Of a stretch of 64,000 bases of DNA, positions 9,561-21,170 are shown in pieces. Each line of letters begins with the position of its first letter. Position 1 is the stretch's first letter. Below the pieces are notes generated by a model, which saw nothing but the letters and a program-made list of their open reading frames with translations, ran no database searches and was not told where the DNA came from. The DNA is taken from assembly GCF_041146795.1 (NCBI RefSeq), contig NC_135188.1, positions 2,758,419 through 2,822,418 of the forward strand. Direction: 5' to 3'. Source of the DNA: Maylandia zebra. Its lineage: Eukaryota; Chordata; Actinopteri; Cichliformes; Cichlidae. A program made the position numbers and the translations under genes.

Positions 9561-11534
9561 TGCCTAGCAACCATGATACTAACAGCTGGAAACGTTTCAT
9601 ACAGCTTTGTTTGACAGAAATGAAGGAGAACATATTTTGTACATTTGTTTCTATTTGAACTTTGTGTGATTTGATAAGTATCTGAGGCTGAGACCACAGG
9701 ACAGTAAAACATGATTTTTGGGCTTCATTTCTGCACTGAACAGTCATTTTAAGATTAGCTAGTAAATAACAATTAGCTCATGTTGTTCATGAGACTAAAG
9801 TCATCTCACTTTGGTAATGTAAATATAATATGGCCAATATTATATTAATCATTATTAGTTATTACAGCAGTGAACATGAACTCTGTGCCAAACTCTGAGC
9901 TTCAGTAAAGATTCAAGTTGCAGTTATTTATATTTCCTATCACCTTAAAGACAAGTATCTTTGACAATGCATATATAGGTGTATCATATATAAGAGACAA
10001 ATATTGTTCTTTTAATATGTTGGCATTACTAAATTTGGCTCAATGCTTACATATATGTGGAAAAAGCAAATGTACGAGCTGTGATAACTGTTTCTGATAG
10101 AATGAAGAGTCGACTGATATATTAAATATTCCTTTATTGGGTGAGAAAATCAGACCATGTCATAACTGCTTTAAGTCATACAGAATAGATATCAGAGTCT
10201 TAAACAGGCTGACTTCTGCTAAATGGGTCAAACTGGGCAGGAAGTCTACAAACACATAACATCCTTATAGAATATGATGTAACACTATAGATCAACTTAT
10301 CTCAGAATATATAAAGCATGTAAACAATTACAGCAATATGATGCAACAAACACAGCAGTGCTACTGATCCAAAATACTCAAAGCTTCATAGAACTGAAAC
10401 CAACATTTATTTTAGCTCCATTCTGCTGCTGATACATACTTTAGGTTTCTGAACATTAAACTTGTTGCTGCCTTTCATAGTGTGTAACTTGAAGGCCCTG
10501 AGTACTTTCTCCCACACTGGAAACACTGGGATGATCACATTATTTGAACATTACCTAATAAGACTGATTCAGGACAGACAGTTATGTTAAACTTTCCTAG
10601 CAGTCCTTCACAAACAGGGAACAGTCTGTCTATTCTCTCCATCTGTCAGCTGCTGCTGGCTCTTCCTCCTCCTCTTCCTCACACACTGCTGAGTTTGTCC
10701 TGGTGGATCATCAGGGGTGCAAAGCCTCACAGATGATGTAATGCAGTGGCTCCCTCAGTCTGTTCTCACTCTGGACACTTGCAGTCGTCACACATGGAAA
10801 TCAAATGTGTGATAAGCTGCAGGATTCAAACACAAGTGTAACTTATAAACACATGTTCATACTTTTATTCCACAATCAGAGAGAAAGAAACAGAGAGAGA
10901 GTGCAGGACAGACAGACAGGTGACAGTCTCAGGTGTACACACTGCTACACAACAGCACCAGAGAAGGAGGATTTAGTGTTTGTGTTATTACGAGTGTAAA
11001 CAAGAAGAGTCCCAGATGGTGCAGTGGACACATGTGTGACTGCTGTGATTAAAGCATCTTTCTTTCAGCTTAACGAGTGAACCGTCAGCTCGTTCAAACA
11101 CGCATTCGTTTGGCTCGACACCACCGAACAGAGGCAGCAATATAACATAGCTCACATTAACAGTGCAGTGGATCCTGCTTGTGCTGTGATATTCAGGACT
11201 GCAAACAGAGCAGCGTCACTGACTTTCAGCCTGTTGTGTTTGTGGATATATGACTGACTTTAATTATCCACAAAATCATCATATTCTCTGTGAGATTAAG
11301 GTCAACTATTGAACGGCGTATAAAGTAAAGGCTTTAAAACAAAGTAAACGCTGAAAGTACAAACATCGCTAATGTCACATAACTTTGCCGGCATGTGGCC
11401 AACAGTAATGTTTTAATGTTCCTCATTATTAAACATTTGCACATAAATAAGTGACATAATATTCAGAACTTACTTTTGAAAGTTTACTCTTTGGCCGCTC
11501 CACTTCCACTTCTTTGAAGTGTCTCCCAGTCCCA

Positions 11535-11797
11535 GGCTGTGTCCCAATTAAGAGACTGCACGCTTGAAGTACGCATTTTAAGTGCGGTTACGTCACCGCC
11601 ACGCGACGACGGCTGTCCCAATTCGAAGTGTGCTTCAAATGCATACTCCAAATGCACCTGAACAGCGCGACGAAGCGTATACTGTCCCATTTCACAAGCC
11701 TCTCACTTCCGCACTTCTCGTACTCATAGTACGCACCGTACATAGTACGCGTAGTGCGCGTACTTCAAGCGTGCAGTCTCTTAATTGGGACACAGCC
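11535..11797. mobile_element. MITE with 40-bp perfect inverted ends
   Basis: The left terminal repeat (11535-11574) starts ggctgtgtcccaattaagag and is exactly the reverse complement of 11758-11797. The 263-bp element has no coding capacity. A target duplication is not resolved (cccagt on the left and ccagt on the right are suggestive). It is inserted directly beside the dispersed repeat that carries the minisatellite. Confidence 0.88.
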
Positions 11798-11889
11798 CCA
11801 GTGCACTTGTTAGCATGTTTTGGTTCGAGCAACTGGTCCGTCCCGTTATTGTCTCCACAGAAACATTTCCATTGTGTTGTGTGTGCTTT

Positions 11890-12305
11890 TGCAGCGTTTT
11901 TCTTTTTACAAGTGTTTTTCTTTTTGCAGCGTTTTTCTTTGTGCAGCATTTTTCTTTTTGCAGCGTTTTTCTTTGTGCAGTGTTTTTCTTTTTACAAGTG
12001 TTTTTCTTTGTGCAGTGTTTTTCTTTTTACAAGTGTTTTTCTTTTTGCAGCGTTTTTCTTTGTGCAGCATTTTTCTTTTTGCAGCGTTTTTCTTTTTGCA
12101 GCATTTTTCTTTTTGCGGCATTTTTCTTTTTGCAGCGTTTTTCTTTTTGCAGCGTTTTTCTTTTTGCAGCGTTTTTCTTTTTGGATGTGTTTTTCTTTTT
12201 GCAGCATTTTTCTTTTTACAAGTGTTTTCCTTTTTGCAGCATTTTTCTTTTTGCAAACGTTTTTCTTTTTGCAGCATTTTTCCTTTTGCAAGTGTTTTCT
12301 TAAGT
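11890..12305 (+). repeat. 17-18-bp minisatellite (gcagcgtttttcttttt)
   Basis: About two dozen tandem units of gcagcgtttttcttttt with variants (tgtgcag, acaagtg) run inside a dispersed repeat whose arms are recognisable at 11810-11885 and 12305-12345. Long overlapping open frames on both strands (Phe/Cys-rich on one, Lys-rich on the other) are by-products of the repeat unit and are not genes. Confidence 0.95.
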
Positions 12306-12349
12306 TGCAGTCCGTTTGGCCTCTCAGGGCCACCATAGAAAGCCTTTTT

Positions 12350-15300
12350 TCCCCCTTATAAATGAAGTGACTGCATTTTGTAATTACCCAGGTTATATTT
12401 ATCCAACATTAAAATGTTTTTCATCTGAAACTTTTTTACTGTGACAAATATGCAAAAAATAACAAATGTACCATCTGTGAGTGTGATACTATGTGGCGTT
12501 GCTTCAGCGTTTCACTTATAACGGGATGTGTTGAAATCCCTGAACACACCCAACGCTGGAAAGTGAATCATGTCCGTTCAGCACGCCTGCACAAAGTTTT
12601 GCTTAGTCACAATCCAGAGTGACGGCTTCTAATTAAGATAACCAAACTCACAGGAATTCTTTGGATTTAAAAAAAAACCTACTAAAGATTTAAAGAGCAA
12701 ACTTTTCTTATATGATAAATTATGTGTGTTAATGGTTATTTGCAAAACCTTTTCTTGTTGGTAAGAGTAAATATGACTGTGATGTGCTAAAGGAAAATAA
12801 TAAAACAGACAATACAGAAGAAGAAAATTTCACGTGTGATTTATTTGCGTGCACAAAAAACAGAAGACCGTAGGTTACAATTAGATGATACACTTTGATG
12901 CTTGCTGTTTGGTACAACATAACTTTGTACTAACTTTGAAGCTTTAGATAAATGTTAGCCCAGACACAAAGGTGCCAGGGGTTTTCTGAGAGCTTTCATT
13001 GATGACCAGAACATAACACCATCAAACAAAATGCAGCATCAAAAAGAAGTTAATGTTTATGTGACTGTGTCGGAAGTGTGTAGATGCACCTAATGGTGAA
13101 TGTGAAAGCAATGTTTCACAGTATGTAAGGTATTAGTTTGGTAAATGCATAAAAATAACAATGAAAAACACTTTTATGCACTCAGCTTCACAGTTTTTCA
13201 ATAACCATATGAAAGAGTCACATTCTCTCATTTAGTAAGCAAGTGTTGCAAAGTATTCTTTCCACCAGACTGTGAATATAAATCCCAGATTTTTGTTCTT
13301 TAGTTTTTGTAGCGCTAATTATTGTTTTTAACGTATAGACGTGTTCAATGTCCGGCAAAAAAGTTCGGGAAACAAAAGATCAGAAGAAGAAGTTGCTTTC
13401 CAAACAGACTCCAGGCTCTCTTAATCACATCCTTCCTCTTAGCTGTGGGAGAAAAATGTGGAAGTTCATGGCACATATTTAACCTCTGCATCCATGCATA
13501 CTAACTAAAATTAGACCTGAAAAATTATAAAATAAGTGGAACTGCAATGTGTTTTACAGTCTATAAAAGTTAAACATTTTCACTGTGTCGTCAGCTCCAC
13601 GAGGCATGAGCGCAAATTTGATTTTAACCCTGGGATAAATTTTAACTGACATTAAAACCTCTGTTTGTTCCGAAGCAAAAGAAAAACTGGTTTGTCACCT
13701 TTAAACTGTTCGTTGCGCTCAGCCCGCTTACATCCTCCACAACGCTGTCATTTGTCTCGGATTGATCGATTCTTGCCTAGGCTCCTCTAAGGTGGGCATT
13801 TTTCGCTTCTCATGTGCGGTCACGTGAGAGTCTTTTAATTATTGCTTTTGTGCCATAAAGGAAAGCTTTGTCAGCAGTGTGCGTTTTATTTCCATATGCA
13901 CCCAGACACAATCTAAAGTTACACCCCCCAAAACAAACAAAAACCCACGCATATCGAGGACTTTGTGGTGGCGGAAACCTGAGGTGAAGTCAAAATCGCG
14001 CTCGCTCTGTTGCAGGTTCAGCTGTCCGGTCCTGTCTGAGAAAAAAAAAAAACTAAAGAAGATGCGGCGTATGCGCATGCTCATTAACGATGAGCTGACG
14101 TCTGACTGGAATCTGATTGGAGATGATTTCAGAAAGAAGCTTTAACACAGCGACCTCCGGTTTCCTCTAATAACGAATTGACATAAAAACAAAGCTCGCG
14201 AGTTCAGGCTGACACACTTCAAATACAGGTTGCAATAATTCTAATTCCGGTAATGAATAAGTTAAACAACAGTATCACCACTGGGTTATTACAAGCTCGG
14301 TGTAATTATTTGCTATTGAAAACTGAACAACAAGACGGTCGTTTAATTTCAAACTGCACGCGAAAGATTTTAAGTTTCACTTTCGGTTAAATGTTTCGAG
14401 CTGAGTATCAAAAAGAGGCGCTTTATTAGAGTTCAAAGCCTCGCTGACGAAACACAAGAAACAAACAAACCAGTTCAATCTGTGAACTGGAAAATAATAT
14501 TTAGATAATTTTATAGAAAAGGTAACAGCAGCATTATGTTTCCTTTACATTCAGAAACGCTGTTTTCTGGCACACAATGGACGGGCCTCAGAAAGCTCAG
14601 AGTCTATTGACAGATTTTAACGATTTGACTATTAACATGTAAACATTATCCTTAAATTCATTGTGTAGCCTGTAAAGGTGCATACTGGTTTAATAAGTAT
14701 AAAATTGCTCCTTGCACTACTCTCTGTAGTGTAAATCTTATGGCTTTACTTCCTAACTTCTGCTTAGTAAACATGTGAAAGCACAACTGTACTTAGGTGA
14801 CTGTAAATGTCACCTAAATATTAAAGAAAAACAGAATACAAATTTGATTTCATTTGTTAATGTAATAGCAAAGTAAGATGACTCAAATGCAACAGATTTA
14901 AACACACAGCACATGTTGTGGCCACAGACAGTAATCTGCTCATTTAGTTTCACAAAGGTTCTAGAAACAAATGAAAGATTATAGTGCTTCAGCATAAATG
15001 CAATCCATTATTATTATTATTATTATTAAGTCTATATGTAAGCTGATAGAAACAATAGTTTCACTCTATCCACGACCACTTATCCCTGTGTTATTTATTA
15101 TTAAATTTAACTGAATTTTATTTTTTATTTTTCAATATGTATCTTTTAGTGTTGAAAAGATGAAAAAAAAAAATTAAGACCATTATGTGTGTTATTGACG
15201 TGACATAATTTTTACATCTCACTGTTATGCTCCAGCAGCTGGAATTTGTCCACTAATGTCATTTTAGGTCATTCATAATTAAACCAATAAGGTCAGAATT

Positions 15301-15440
15301 ACAAAAACTAACAGAACAAGAAAAAACAAACTCACGCCTGAAGCCTTAAAACTCACAAAACTACAAAATATTCAGAGCACAAACCACTGTACTGACATGT
15401 AAAATAATTAGCCTACATCTTTTACATGGCTCTTTATTGC
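12350..15440. other. Interval with no recognised gene
   Basis: It is AT-rich sequence with only short open frames that match nothing I know. A moderately CpG-containing stretch lies at 13730-14110. A short ATT microsatellite lies near 15008-15028. This is the region between the minisatellite and the 3' end of cdkn2c. Confidence 0.5.
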
Positions 15441-15441
15441 T

Positions 15442-15443
<2 letters not shown>

Positions 15444-15483
<40 letters not shown>
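15444..15483 (+). repeat. (CA)n microsatellite
   Basis: About 20 CA units, downstream of the cdkn2c 3' end. Confidence 0.98.
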
Positions 15484-15485
<2 letters not shown>

Positions 15486-15508
15486 CACTAAAACTTTTGT
15501 TTTGTTCC

Positions 15509-15514
15509 TTTATT
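15509..15514 (-). terminator. cdkn2c: cdkn2c polyadenylation signal
   Basis: AATAAA on the minus strand, about 95 bases past the cdkn2c stop codon. A second one is present near 15430. Confidence 0.55.
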
Positions 15515-15607
15515 TTGTGTTTTTGACTTAACTGGGCTCAGGAAAAATCCCTCCCATATTATTTTGGGAGCAGAAACTCTTCTCGTGTAAGGTGCAGTTT
15601 GATCCAC

Positions 15608-18506
15608 TCACTGATGGTTTTGGATGAACGTGGCTGTGTCCGTGTGGCCATTGCCGCGCGCGAGCTGCTCGGCGGTGAGTCCGTCATTGTTGCGTACGCC
15701 GCGATTCTCGGTGTATCCAATGAGCAGCCTGACAACCTCCAGGTGACCCTTACTGGCGGCCAGGTGCAGCGGAAGGTTACCTTCATATGGAGTTATAGGT
15801 CAATAAAAACCAGGTGCGAGAAGAAAACAAAACAGAAGTAAATCAAATCATTTAATTCCGTACCTCTTTCATCTGCGATGTTAACGTCGGCCCCATAGTT
15901 TAGCAGCACGCGCACAGAATCCACGAATCCTTCACGAGCGGCATCGTGGGTCACGGTGAGACCGCAGGAGGGATCTGGCACATTTGGATTTGCCCCCGCT
16001 TGCAGCAGAGTCTCAATGACCCGGGAGTCCCCCAACTTCACTACCTGCACACACACAGCATGGAGGGAGAGAGAGGATGGATGCGGGAGATAATTTAGGA
16101 GAAGAAGAAGCTTTAAGGAGCTGCCCAGGGTGTGCCTGGCGATTATCATTTTTATATTTAAATATTAAATTCATCCCATGACACCAAATCCCAATTTAAT
16201 GCATTTAATTCTCAATAAATGTATTGCTATTAATTCATTGGCCCCGCATTGGCCCCGCCTCTCCTCCTGACGTTTCTTGTCGTCACAGGGAAAATCTGCG
16301 CCTGCCATTGGACAGCAGCATCAGCGGACCTGTTTCTATTGGTGGCAGACAGGTAAGGACTGCGTCATACAGATAGGTGAAAAACATCTTCACCAGCTCG
16401 TCTGGACTCGTGCATGTCAGCATGTATGAATTTCAAAGTTACTATGCATAATTATGAACTCGCGAGCACACGATATGTTGGATGAGCGGTCAACGAGGAG
16501 GAGCTTCCTCTCTGAGTGGACCGTTCAGCTGCAGGCCTGCACCCAATATGATCGTTCATATTAAACCTCGTGTGACACGCAGACAGTGCACGAGCAAAAA
16601 CAACAACAAAAAAGCACGTTTAAAATCAGATCCAAGCAGGGCACGGGCTGCTAATCTGGCAAACCGGGCATTTTTCACGTTGGGCTGACGGACTTTTGGT
16701 TCGCTGCGCACAGGCCTAACAAGCACTGACAGCAGCCCATTGGTTCATTTTCATGAGACTGGAGTTCCCACTTAAATGTCTTCGCTACCTCCGCTAAAAA
16801 CAGGCCTTCTGGTCAAACTGCTGCACATGATTATTTGCCTTTCTGAACAGGTTTGCTCTTAAAGGTAACTCCATCCTGGAAGAATTAATTTTAATCAAGC
16901 AAGCAAGCAATTAAACTAGATATGTATGGATTTCAAAATCTTGTTTGGTTTTCAAATGTAATTTTTTCAGTGATATCATCTTTAATAGCAGGAAATTAAT
17001 TAAGCATCGAATTGTTGTTTTTTTCTTCATTTTTTCAATATTTTTCTAGTAACTTATATTTGACACGAGCATAAAAAATGGAAAATTCTGTTTTTGTAGT
17101 GTCAAGAGATTTATTCTAAAGACACTTCTTCAGCTTAGAGTCAGAGAGTAGAAACACACACGCTGCAGTTTTTACTTGCAGGGCAGAGCGCTCACACCAA
17201 AGTGGGGGCCCTGTGATGTGCATGCTCTGTTCTTGCACTTGTCTTTATTTATACACAAGAAAGAAAAGTAATACAATAATGAATACATTTGTTCAGTGGA
17301 ATGTTGATACGCGAGCATGTGCGTATGTGATTGTGCGTGTGTGTTAGAATGTGGGAAGCAGCCCTTTTTCCTTTTTCCTTGTTTGCTGTAGACATGGGCG
17401 GGTCCTTTGTCTGTGTGCCTCATGCTTCACGACTCTGCTTTCTTTTCTGTGCCCTACTTTATGATGAAATGCAGCTGCTACTTAAAAAGTTATCACTAAA
17501 ACAAACAAAAACAAAACTCAGACTAAGACTTTTTTTCCCCAAACATGGTGTTGGATAGATACATAAAGGATCTGTTCAGACCTCTGCCCACAACCATAAA
17601 CCAGTAAATACTTATTCTTTATTTTCCGCTTCTTGTAAAATTAAGAGACTTGAACAATTTATATATTTTGTCCTAAAGCAAAAAATGTACATCTGAATAA
17701 ATCCAGGTTCTTTTTAACAGCTAACACCCTCACTCACCATTTCCTTAACACCACCATTTTGCTGCTCCTCAGCTCCATTGACAATTTCAGACTTTAATGT
17801 TGTCTCGGATTTGCTGATTTCTCTTAATTACAATAATATGAACACAAGTTTATTCTTTACTTCATGTGATAAAAAAAAAAAAACTACAGCTCTTTCTGAG
17901 TCAAGTACAAAATCTGCATTTGAAAAAGAAATTGTGAAACTAAGGAAGTGATAACAGAACATCTTATTACTCCATAAAACACACTCATGCACATACATAT
18001 GTATTTATATTAATCTATAAATGTATTAAAATCTGATAGTAAATCATGAATTTCAGCTTTTTAGACTTTTGGTAAACTGTTCATCTTTTTCACTACACTT
18101 AAATCTATTTTGGAGAGTCCAAACTTATAACTGCCACATACAGATTTCTGCACTTCAAAAAATATTTACATCGATCTGAGACGATTGTATTCAGTATAAT
18201 GATGACATTATCGAAGCTGGTGGATATTTGAAGAGTACATGTGAGGAGGCCTCAGCCTCTAACACAAAGCACTAAAACAAGGAAGTAAATCAAGCTGCTA
18301 GCAAGCAAAACAGACTGAAATCGTCCAAATATGTTTAAAATCACTTTGGAAAAAAGCCAGTTCAAACGGTTTTTATTACTTACCTGTATTGCAGTCCTAT
18401 TAAACACATTTTTAATATTTACATCAGCTCCATTTTGCAGTAAAGTTATGATTTCTAATAGATTTCCAGTTGCACAGGCATTGCAGAGTTGGTCAGAGAG
18501 ACTCAT
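15608..18506 (-). CDS. cdkn2c: CDK4/6 inhibitor p18-INK4c type (ankyrin repeats)
   Basis: Three coding exons read leftward: 18506-18384, 16044-15864 and 15780-15608 (123, 181 and 173 nt), giving 158 residues. INK4 proteins bind CDK4/CDK6, block cyclin D binding and hold cells in G1. The frame shows ankyrin repeats: NACATGNLLEIITLLQNGAD, VVKLGDSRVIETLLQAGANP, THDAAREGFVDSVRVLLNYG and GNLPLHLAASKGHLEVVRLL. A fifth repeat, NNDGLTAEQLARGNGHTDTA, closes the protein. The VxKLG start of exon 2 and the GNLPLHLA repeat favour p18 over p15/p16/p19. The first in-frame ATG gives MSLSDQL. Introns are 2339 and 83 bp. The acceptor of exon 3 (…tatgaag) has a weak pyrimidine tract. Human p18 is 168 residues. 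The gene lies directly downstream of duplication copy B. Confidence 0.92.
16235..16560 (-). promoter_or_regulatory. CCAAT/GC-box cluster in cdkn2c intron 1
   Basis: ATTGG (CCAAT on the minus strand) occurs at 16237, 16248, 16317 and 16338, with gccccgcc GC boxes at about 16242 and 16252. A fifth ATTGG is at 16739. The cluster lies 0.2-0.3 kb upstream of coding exon 2 in the direction of transcription. CDKN2C in mammals is known to give a long and a short mRNA from separate promoters, so an internal promoter is plausible here. This is inference from motif density. Confidence 0.45.
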
Positions 18507-18789
18507 ATCAGGTGTCCCTTTAAAACGCAATACAAAGCAAACTTATCACCTAAAATTTTTCTGTAGGCTGTGTTGAAGACTGAAATAATCCGGGAGGGTG
18601 GACTGGCCAAATACAGAAATCTGAAACATGTCCCTCCCACCCTTACATCATCCTTGACTGTGCAGCTCAAGCTGTTACTGAACAAGAATTAGACAAAATT
18701 AGTCACTTCAAATTCAAATATTAGAAGTGACTAATTATATCTCGATTTTGTTTTGAGCTGTATTCAGCTCAGTGGCTTCCCCGTGGGTT

Positions 18790-18994
18790 CAGTGTTTATT
18801 TTGACACACGGCAGAGCTGGAGATTTATTGCACATCTGGTTTTTGACAAGTTACCCCTAAACTAATTATTCTGAAATTTAAAAATATATCATTAGGTGCA
18901 GTCCTTATGTATAAAACTAAAAATATCTTATACCCCCTTACATTGTTTTATTTTTGTCTGTTTGTTTGTTTGATTTTTTTTTTTTTAGAACTGG
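18790..18994 (-). repeat. Inverted segment inside copy B
   Basis: Read in reverse complement, this segment follows copy A from ccagttcta (299) through the AT-rich stretch, gggggtata, cctaatgatatat and gcaataaatctccag up to about 526. The motif near A 514-530 is present both inverted (18790) and in direct orientation (19276) in copy B. Confidence 0.8.
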
Positions 18995-19075
18995 GAAAGC
19001 AAAATTAAGAAAATATATGACTGGAGATAGGACTAATTCATTAGTTTTATTATGATGAAACTGGATGAAACAAGC

Positions 19076-19129
19076 GATATCTTGCGCAAGGATATTTGGC
19101 ATATACCAAATATCCTTGCGCAAGATATC
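19076..19129. repeat. Perfect 24-bp inverted repeat (hairpin)
   Basis: Arms 19076-19099 and 19106-19129 are exact reverse complements around the 6-base spacer catata. The arm contains the smaller palindrome cttgcgcaag. It lies in the copy-B-specific stretch next to the inverted segment. Immediately to its right is a tail (tgtatagagcgcttcgagta) typical of small teleost repeats. Confidence 0.93.
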
Positions 19130-19899
19130 AACTCCAAGTTGTATCGATCAGAATACAAAACACCATGTGTGTGCATGGTAGTTAGAAAGCACTTAAAAAG
19201 CATAGAAGATAGTGCTTGTGTGAATGGGTGAATGTGGCGTGTTGTATAGAGCGCTTCGAGTACTCCGGTAGAGTACAATCAACACTGATTACATGTTTAC
19301 AGCTTCTATTTGACCATGTTATGCTTGTCCAGCAGCAAAATAAATGATGCCTCTCCCACCCTTCCCGAGATACTGATATACTCCATGTAGGTCATAATTA
19401 GAATATTCAAATAAAATAATATTACAGATTTTGCCTATTTTTCCTGCTCCCCTGCTGATTTTCCTGCGTGACATTTTATTGATGTGATGTTTGGGCCTGT
19501 TTATGGAAAAAGCTGCATGGAGCCTTTTCACAATATCTATATGTCAGGGATACAGTAAGCCGCCTGCACCCTGAAAAAACGGAACCAAAGCCAGAACTGT
19601 GACAATGATGTCTGAATAACTAAAAGCAAGCAAAAACACAAAATAATTAAATAGATAAATATAAAAACTTACGTCAAATGAGATTAAAACCGTAGCACAC
19701 CTTCCTCCTGCTGTTCAGTGCGTGGCATCACATTTTCCAAACGACTCGAGCTGAAAATCCCCCCGAAAAACAGCCAAAAAAAAAAGAAAGAAAGAAAGAA
19801 AGAAAAAATCAAATGTCGCCTCCACGCGTGATTTCAAGCATGTGATGCATTTACTGGCAGTTCCCGCTCGTTTTCAAAAGTAATTCGAGTTTGTATTTC

Positions 19900-20240
19900 C
19901 GTTTTTAACCTGTTACAGGATGAAAGAGGGAGCGAGACGCGGGGATGACTTTCGTTAGAAACGTCGCGCAGTCACCGTGAGGCGAGCCTCCTCTCAGTTT
20001 AAAAAAGCCTCTCGGATGAATCCAGAGCTCGTGAAGATCAGAGGTTCTTTCCAAAGAGGAGGAGACGGCCTGATTGGACGGTTCCTCATCGGCTCATAGG
20101 CGGGACGGTTAACGGAACTTCATAACACGGTAATAATGGTGGTGCCTTCATTCATTGTCCATGTGAATGTTTTGAAACGTCGACGCGCTGGCGCAGACGA
20201 TGCGCGCCTTTTATTATGACATTACAGATGCGGAGCAAGA
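19900..20240. promoter_or_regulatory. cdkn2c promoter region, copy B
   Basis: It is CpG-rich and nearly identical to copy A 1130-1480, with the same GC box and inverted CCAAT box. It lies about 1.4-1.7 kb upstream of the cdkn2c start codon, which would require a long or spliced 5' UTR, so a closer start site is also possible. Confidence 0.5.
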
Positions 20241-20400
20241 GCTCTGTTTCTTTTTCGTCACGTCACGGCCTGCGTGCTTTTAGTTTCTTTGTCTTTGCCG
20301 CCCTCTCCTGTAACAAGCTGTGCATCTACGGTCACCTCATTTGGTGGGACAGTTATTGCGGATCAGCAGCTTTTGAAATACTCAGACCAGCCCGTCTGGC

Positions 20401-21170
20401 GAGTGTTGCCAACTTAGCGACTTTGTCGCTATATTTAGCGAGTTTTCAGAGCCCCTTAGCGACTTTTTTTCTAAAAAGCGACTAGCGACAAATCTGGCGA
20501 CTTTTTCTGGTGTTACTGGAGACTTATTTATGACGACTTTTTGACGTGAAAGCGCGTATCGCTTTCACTCTCAACAAGCAGCGGTGCTGCCGTGGGCACC
20601 TCGCCCGTTCCAAAGCGCTCACGGGCGGAGGATGGTCCTCCCCCAGCTCAACACGCTATCAGGGCAGGAGATGTTCACACCCGTGCGTCCAAACTGCAAA
20701 TGAATCGCTTATGAGCAAAGTCGCTGCTCCGCACTGACTGTAACACAGTCTGTTCTTCTTTTACTGTTATGCTGTTTTGTGGATCACAAGGTTTAAAACT
20801 ACTTATAAACACACATAGCCTACACACAAATTAACTCCACCAGAGTGCCAATCTCGGGTCACTTTTGCCGGTCCAGGCCCGGATAAAGGAGCAGGGTTGG
20901 AATTGTGACATTATTAAAAAATAATAATTGTAATAAATTAAAGAAATTTAATAATAATTTGTAGTTCTAAATAAATTCTAAATTCGTTTAAGACGTTTTT
21001 TACTCACCTTATGTCTCTTCCACGATGTTATTCCTCTCTCCAACAACGCAGGTTACAATTACATTAGCATGACCAATTATGCAAATTAGGCGATGACGTC
21101 ATTTAGCGACTTCTAGCGACTTTTAGCACAGCCAATAGCGATTTTCCTTACTGAGGAGTTGGCAACACTG
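20401..21170. mobile_element. Non-autonomous hAT-type element in copy B
   Basis: The 770-bp element has complementary ends (gagtgttgccaact… and …gttggcaacactg). It is flanked by an 8-bp target duplication, cgtctggc (20393-20400) and cgtctagc (21171-21178), with one mismatch. Copy A has the uninterrupted site (cgtctggcaccaacaatcac), which proves insertion after duplication. Subterminal tagcgactt motifs recur in both halves. No transposase frame is visible. Confidence 0.92.

Noticed and set aside
11582-12361. Long overlapping open frames on both strands, 114-259 codons, Phe/Cys-rich or Lys-rich
   Set aside because: They are translations of a 17-18-bp minisatellite in several frames and have no domain or codon structure.
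18251-18383. In-frame extension of cdkn2c exon 1 past 18384
   Set aside because: A consensus gtaagt donor follows the CAG that matches the INK4 exon boundary, and the continued frame loses ankyrin similarity.
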